Shown piece by piece: positions 57,760 through 64,000 of a stretch of 64,000 bases of DNA. Origin of the DNA: Calycina herbarum (lineage: Eukaryota > Ascomycota > Leotiomycetes > Helotiales > Pezizellaceae). Location: NCBI GenBank assembly GCA_001414485.1, contig LLEY01000011.1, forward strand, positions 62,001 through 126,000. The letters are read 5' to 3'. Position 1 is the first letter of the stretch, and each line of letters begins with the position of its first letter. The notes under the pieces are model-generated. The model searched no databases and was not told the DNA's origin. It saw nothing but the letters and a program-made list of their open reading frames with translations. The position numbers and the translations under genes are program-made.

Positions 57760-60700
57760 AAGTGTTTTCTAAGTATAGGTAATCTAACTACTTAATTAAA
57801 TACTTAACTTGTCCTCTAATAAGTTTATAGTTAAGAATCTTCTTAACTTTGTATTTAGTGTTTAGGTTTACTAGTTGAATTTCTATAAGTAGAGCTAGTA
57901 GTGCTCTTAGTAGTACTAGTTCGAGTAAGGATATATAGAATACTAGGTAGATGTTTATTATCCTTAGTAGTACTAATTTATAGTTTAAAGGTCCTTTAAC
58001 GTGTTTAATTTTAAATAGTCTAAGTTTTTTATAATCTAGTTTATTACTTAGTCTTTTTATGTTAATGTTCTTTTATACTAAGTAGACTTTATCCTCTTCT
58101 TTTAGTATTAGCTCTTAACTACGTCGTTTATTATAGTAGTATATATTTCTTTCTATTATAAATTATAGGTCCTTTATAAGTTCCTTATATAGATTCTTAA
58201 TTTTTAAGATATAAATATAAGTAAGTTAGTTATTAATAGTTGTAGATAGTAGTTCCTAATATATTAATAATTTATACCTAAAGTTGGTGTAGAATAGTAT
58301 AATAAGTGTTATTTCTGTTACTAAACTATTATAGGTAAACTATACTAAAAGTAGTAGTTCTACCTAGTTGTTTTACTAGTAGTTTATGTAATAACAAAGG
58401 TATGTTTTAACTACTTAATTTATTTATTTATTTCTTTTATTTGTTTATAAGTAAAAAGCTATTAAAAGCTTTCTTTTTATACTTAATCATTCTATAAGAG
58501 CGATCTAAAATTTAAAGGTAAAGAGTTTATCTCTATCTAAGAGTATTTCTTTAGGTAGTCTATGTCTTAAGACTACTTCTCTAAGGAATGTAAATACTAA
58601 TTCCTTAGCTATACTTAACTCTATATATACTATAAGAATTATATACTTTATAAGTCGTTCTATAATAACTAGGATCGTATTATATTTAACTCTTATTATT
58701 AAGTCTTTAGATTTTAATAGTTTAATAATAAAATCTATAGATATTGATTTCTAAGGTATCTATAGTATTAGAGTAGTGTTTATCTATCTATAAGGAGTAT
58801 AGTAGGAAGCCTTATTCCTAGTATAGGTATTATATTCTACTATTACTTCCTTAACTATCGTAGATAACTAATTAATATAGTAGTATTATCTTATCTTCTA
58901 AAGGGTTTTATAAATTCCTTAATAACTATAAGTAGGTATAGTATAGTATTCTTGTATAAATTCTTTTATATATAAACTAGGAACCTATAGTTTCTCTTTT
59001 ATATACTAGTTATAACCTTTATATATATTTTAAATTTTGTCTATCTATATATTGTTTATTACTACTATCTTATATATAGTAGATACTAAGTCTCTATTCT
59101 TAAGAGTTTTTAAGATTATAATCTTTTTATACTCTTTATTCCTCTTATATCTAGGTTTCTAACTAAGAGTATTAGCTTAAGTATTTAACATTCCTTTTAT
59201 ATATTAAATAATAATGTCAAATCCTTCTAATATCTCTAACTATTTAGCTAATCATCTTATTATAAGTTCCTTAGTTGTTGTAAACGTTTTAAGGTTCTTA
59301 TAGTTGGATAAAACTATAACTAGGTGTTTTACTAGCTATAAATAAATCCTCTAGTATTCTAAAGCTAATACTATAGTAAGTAATTCTTTATTAAAAATAC
59401 TATAGTTTTATTATACTAGGTTAAATATCTTAGAATAATATATAATAGGTATAAGTTTTCCTTTATTATTTAGCTATAGGTAAACCGCTTCTACTACTAT
59501 GTCTAAGACGTCTGTTTTAATCGTACTAGGCTTTTCTATATTAAAATTATATAGAATAGGTTCCTCTATAAACTTCGCTTTAATTTTCTAAAAAGCATCC
59601 TTTACCTATTTATTCTATATAAACTTAATAGCTTTCTTAACTAGTCTTAACATTAGTTTAGCAATCTTTATATAGTCTTAAATAAACAGATAGTAAAAGT
59701 TTATAAATCTAAAGAAGGACTATACGTCTTTTATATTTTCTAGTAACTTCTAGTTTAAGACGTCTTAGATCTTTACTAAATCTATCTCTATTTTTCCTAA
59801 GCTAAATACCTATCTTAGGAAAAGGGTTTAAGTTACTCTAAACTCGTATTTTAAGAGTTTTAACTAAGAGTTTACTTTTATAAGTTATTATAAAACTTCT
59901 TTAATATATCTCTTATATTCCTCTTCTTTTTCTAAGAAGATTAGGATATTATCTAGGTAATAAATTACTATTACCCTTAGAAGATCTCCTAAAATATTAT
60001 TATTTTATCTCTAATATATAGCTAGTATATTATAAAGTCTAAAAGGTATAACTATATATTTATAAAGGCCTAATAGTAAGGTAAATACTGTCTTCTATTC
60101 ATCCCTGACTTTTATTTATATAAGTCTATAAGCGTTTTATTAATCTAATTTCGTAAATCGTACTACCTTATCTAACTTATCTTATAAGTATTAGCTAGGT
60201 AGTAGTAGATAAGCGTCCTTAACTATAGCGTGATTTACTTCTCGGTAATTAACATATACTCTTCTGTCTAGATCGTCTTTCTTTTTAATAATAAGTATAT
60301 TTAAGGTAATTAGTAACTTAGATTTTCTAATATATCCCTTCTTAATACCTTCCTTTATATAACTTTCTATTCTCTATAGACTTTTTTAGTTATATAACCG
60401 AAGCTTCTACTTTAAGAGGTGATAACCCTCTTTTAATTTAATCTTATAATCCTATAAGCAATGTTTTAGTAAGGCTTATAAGTCTTCTAGGTTTTTAAAC
60501 AAAGCCTTAAATTCTCTATACTATATAGGTATTTCGTTATTAGCTATCCTACTAACCTGTGAAGGACCCTAGGCTAGGTGTCCTAGCGTCTTAGAAGAGG
60601 TGACGCTAACCTCGTTCTAGCCTTATAGTTATAATTACAAACCTATATAATTATATTAACTAAAGGTTATTGTTCAAGCCTTCTAATTAATATCTAGATT

Positions 60701-62860
60701 ATGTTTCCTAATCTATAGTATACCTAGTATCGCTTCCTTACTTCCTATTTTAATAATATCAAATTATATATCTAAGTAGTATCCTTTAATAGTAATACTT
60801 ATTAGAATAGTTTACTAATTAATAATTCTATCCTAGTATATAACGTCTATTCTATTAACCACTCCTAGGTAGTATAGCTTTATACCTTTAATTAGGATAT
60901 TTAGCTTCTTCTAAGCTGCTAGAGAAAGAAAATTACCTATTACTTCTAAATTAATTAAGACTCGGAGTTCCTTTCCTCTTATCTTCGCTATTACTATAAG
61001 TTGATTTTCTTTAGAGGTAGCGTTTAATTCTCTAATTATTAGTTAGTAGAGCTCTCTCTATACTAACTCCGTTTCCTAGTCTATATTATATTCGTTTATC
61101 TCTTAGAAGATTATACTAAATAACTTCTTATTTTATAATTCCTAAAATATTACTCTAACTTTTCTAACTAAAGCGACTATAGTATACTAGCTTCCTATTT
61201 CTAGTATAGCTTCCCTACTATTAGGTAGCGTGCCTAAAAAACTGGGTTTAGAGCGTCTTATAAAGTTATTAGGACCCTACTATTACTATTCGCTAGTTTT
61301 TTTCTATAGATCTACAACTATCTAAATATCTCTTATCTTAGGCATATTAGATAGTTTACTAGATACTGCTTATTCTAGTCTAGGTTTTTTAAATTTAATA
61401 GTTTCCCTTCTAGTAATAAGGCTTACTAAAGTTATTCTGTCTTATTTATTCTAAACTATTTTATAGGTAGTTAAAATAGTAGGGTTAATTTCTTAAGTAG
61501 AATATAGGCTCTAGAAATTAGGTTTCTAGTTTTCTATATATACCTATTTATTCCCTTTTTCAAAAGTTCTAATAAATGCTTATATCTTGCTTTATTTAAG
61601 CTTATATATTCCTAGATCTACTTCTAATAAGTTAGATATTAATTTTAATAATTCTAATAAACTTATTAATAGTAGTAATTTATATTCCACCTAAAGAGGC
61701 AATTCGTAATCTATTTCCGATCGTATATCGTAATATTCTTTAAGTAATAGATCCCTATTATTATTAGTATCCTATACTTTACTAACTTATAACTCAATTC
61801 CTTCGTTTAGCTATAAGTATATAGCGCCTGCTATTGTATCTACAGCGTCTGTTTTAATTTATATACTATAACCTCTAGCCTCAAGTTCTTCGTCTATAAG
61901 TTCGATTTTTTCTAGCAAAGCTACTTCTTTTTAGATAGTAGCGTTAGCTTGTTTCCCTTTAGAGTCTTTCTTCTTACTATACTTATTTACTCTATAGCTA
62001 AGAAGACTATAGTTATAATATAAGTTCTACTTACGTCGACGATTTCGCTCTTTCTAGGATAATCCTCTCTTCTAGAAGTTTTCTTTCTTAGATTCTTTTC
62101 CTAGAACCTATGATTTCTAAGTAATATTGATTTTTATAAGATCTCTATAATCTTTTTATCTACTCTTTCTATATTAATAACTATAACTTCCTTTCTTCTT
62201 TAGATTTCTTTTATAGATATAGTTATTAATCCTAATTATATTATTTATTAATTTATTTAATATATCTAGAAAATCCTCTTATACGATTTTATCCTTTACG
62301 TTGTCCTTAAGTCTATAATAGAATTATTTATATAATACTTTATCGTTCTATCCTATTCGTATAGAGTACTGTTGAAATTATAAAGCGTACTTAGTAGCTA
62401 ACCCCTTCTATCTAAGTATATATAAAGCTCTAACTACCTTCTTCTTTATATTAACATCCTTAAAAGCCTAATTAATTCCCTCTCTAAATCCTTGAACATT
62501 CCTAAACAAATCCCTTATTTTTTTAGACATCTAAAGAGAGACTTTTCTATTAGCTGTTTTATTTATCTAGTAATCCTCTAAGTACGGTTCTAACTAGTTA
62601 TAAGCTGCCTCTTTAAGATAGGTAGACAACTATATAACCTAGTTAGTTTCGCTTAGAAACTAGATATAATAAAAACTTAAGTAGAGGGAAGCTTTTATTA
62701 AGAATTTAGCTAGCTTCTTAGGCGAGCTATTAAACAGCTTTAGAAGAGGAAGTTTCACTTCCTCTTGAAGAGTAGTAACCGGTGTAACTAGTATAACTAG
62801 GGGGTCTACAGCTAGCCTTAGTAGGGCGGTTCTCGGAGTAGAAGAGGTTGCTAATATAGT
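57760..62860 (-). pseudogene. Gag-Pol of chromovirus copy 2, RIP-inactivated
   Basis: On the minus strand from the right: Gag with zinc-knuckle relic (near 62,000-62,040), protease relic (about 60,900-61,100), reverse transcriptase with a YYLDNIL relic (near 59,950), RNase H (about 59,300-59,600), integrase (about 58,100-59,000) and chromodomain (about 57,770-57,880). Every domain is interrupted by RIP-type stops. Confidence 0.85.
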
Positions 62861-62891
62861 AGTAATCTTACTTCTAATATAGTGCTTAAAG

Positions 62892-63337
62892 TATAACGAA
62901 ACTTAAACGAACTAAACAAAGATAACTAAGTCTCGAAGGTTAGTATATAGTAAGAAGTATAAATACGCTAGGTTGTTTACTTAGAAGTAAACTCGTTACT
63001 TATATTAAAGATATTAAATAAGATAATAAGATTAATAACTAAAGTTGAGTACAAAGCTTCTATCTAAGTAGTAGACGTGCTAGTATATATAGAACCCCTC
63101 GTGCTACCTAGATCTCTATATAAGCCTAGATCCCTAGATCTCTTTAGATCCCTTAAAGGATCTAACGGGATCTATTACATAACCTTTAATAGTTATTCAA
63201 CAGTGAGATCCTGGAATACCTAAATGCCTTCGTATTACTAATTCCCTCTTGTGCTACCTTCCATTTCCTGGATATCGTGCCTTGTCCTATCAGAGCGCTG
63301 TCTGGACTACTTACTACGTATAACGTGATTCGTAACA
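62892..63337 (-). repeat. 5' LTR of chromovirus copy 2
   Basis: It is 446 bp, the same length as its partner. Plus-strand ends are TATAACGAAAC and GTGATTCGTAACA, RIP variants of TGTAACG and CGTGACA. Confidence 0.9.
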
Positions 63338-64000
63338 CTTTAATAGCTGTTATAAGGCTAGAAACTACGAGACGCCTCGTTTTCAGAGCTCTATATAAAC
63401 ATCTAAACTATTATAACGTTTACCTATTATCGGTAATATATTAGATACCTTATATACCTCTTGATTCTATAGCTAAGTTAAACCTCACTAGGAATATAAT
63501 ATTTAGAAAGAGCTCTTTTCCTTCTGTTCTATATCTTATTTATATAACTTCTCCTTAGCTGGGGATAAGTCTTATTCTAGTAATATATTTAGAATCTCTA
63601 AGCCGAATAACGGAGAATATAATCTAAGAAAGTAAACTAGGAATAGATGTCTGTTACTCGTGGAATAGATAGCAGCCTTTGTTAAAGCTGTAATACGGCC
63701 TAGTACGTTCCTTAGGCTATAAATCGCCAGTTGCCTCTAGCTACCTTAAACTAGCTAGATTAGGACTAGGAGAAGGGAGTATAGATGGTTCGATCTATTA
63801 TAAACGTAGTATTCCCTAGACGTGTTAGATTAATTTCTAGACCCTTTCTCGATTTTATATCCCTCGAGTATAGTAACCTTTATTCGTAAGACGATATAGC
63901 TCTCTCTAGTTAAGTATATTACTCTACTCCTATAACTCGAAAAGCTAAGAATAGTTAGCGTTAGCCCTAAATCTAGAGGCCTAAAATTGTTAGCTATAAA
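63338..64000. other. AT-rich RIP-type DNA at window edge
   Basis: The AT-rich composition continues to the end of the window, so the degraded block is not closed on the right. No gene is recognised. Confidence 0.5.

Larger units (their letters stand above)
56600..63337 (-). mobile_element. Ty3/Gypsy chromovirus, full length, RIP-degraded (copy 2, reverse orientation)
   Basis: It is 6,738 bp with 446-bp LTRs, the same family as copy 1: same LTR ends, same polypurine tract (CTATCCCCTTCTTAG next to the left LTR), same gene order on the minus strand. The flanking 5-mers are CTTAG and CTTTA, a near but inexact duplication. The LTRs are 11 bp longer than in copy 1, so the copies are separate insertions. 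Confidence 0.92.

Overview
The window is nuclear DNA of a filamentous ascomycete. Introns are short (49-80 bp) with GT/AG ends and CTAAC/CTGAC-like branch sites, and the protein families are typical fungal ones (rhodopsin-like integral membrane protein, Fnx1/VBA-type MFS carrier, DUF3632-like protein, DUF3435 recombinase). The content resembles a leotiomycete (Botrytis/Sclerotinia relatives), but that assignment is inference. The window is strongly two-speed. Bases about 540-18,390 and 27,000-32,450 are gene-bearing DNA of ordinary composition. Bases 1-540, 18,396-26,987 and about 32,450-64,000 are AT-rich blocks in which nearly every former Gln or Trp codon has become TAG or TAA, the footprint of repeat-induced point mutation (RIP).

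Gene-bearing part, left to right: a TLC-LGT fusion membrane protein (-, 577-2322); a 4.1 kb gene-poor stretch ending in a candidate CreA-regulated promoter; an MFS hexose transporter (+, 6430-8189, 3 exons); a small two-helix orphan membrane protein (+, 9258-9942, tentative); a DUF3632-like protein (+, 10557-11697); an epoxide hydrolase (-, 11775-12958, 4 exons); a seven-helix rhodopsin-like protein (-, 13408-14737, 6 exons); and a short-chain dehydrogenase (-, 16056-17001, 4 exons, first intron GC-AG). To the right of the first transposon nest lies a 10-exon MFS transporter of the vacuolar amino-acid type (-, 27679-29938). I rebuilt the exon structures by hand. The summed exons of the sugar transporter, hydrolase, rhodopsin-like gene, dehydrogenase and VBA-type carrier are all multiples of three.

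Mobile part. A Fot1/pogo element (18,396-26,987, TA target) is split by a Ty3/Gypsy chromovirus (18,783-25,510, identical 5-bp TTATA duplication, 435-bp LTRs). A second chromovirus of the same family lies in reverse orientation at 56,600-63,337. Both copies carry a reading frame antisense to pol between the chromodomain and the 3' LTR. From 32,729 a RIP-killed DUF3435 tyrosine recombinase with two C-terminal C2H2 fingers (the family that includes Starship captains) is interrupted by another Fot1-like element (34,008-35,868). Behind it lie about 19 kb of RIP-destroyed former genes: an unidentified long frame, a second unidentified protein, a DUF7924-like plus protein-kinase gene, and a nuclease-like gene. 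There is also a third pogo-like element (53,591-55,373), a pair of roughly 290-bp inverted repeats, and two clusters of CCTAGG-type palindromes. The most exciting reading is that the right half is a dead Starship-like giant transposon with captain and cargo, later invaded by smaller elements. The sequence supports the captain family and the cargo-like pseudogenes, but I could not define element ends. No tRNA, rRNA or CRISPR array was seen.
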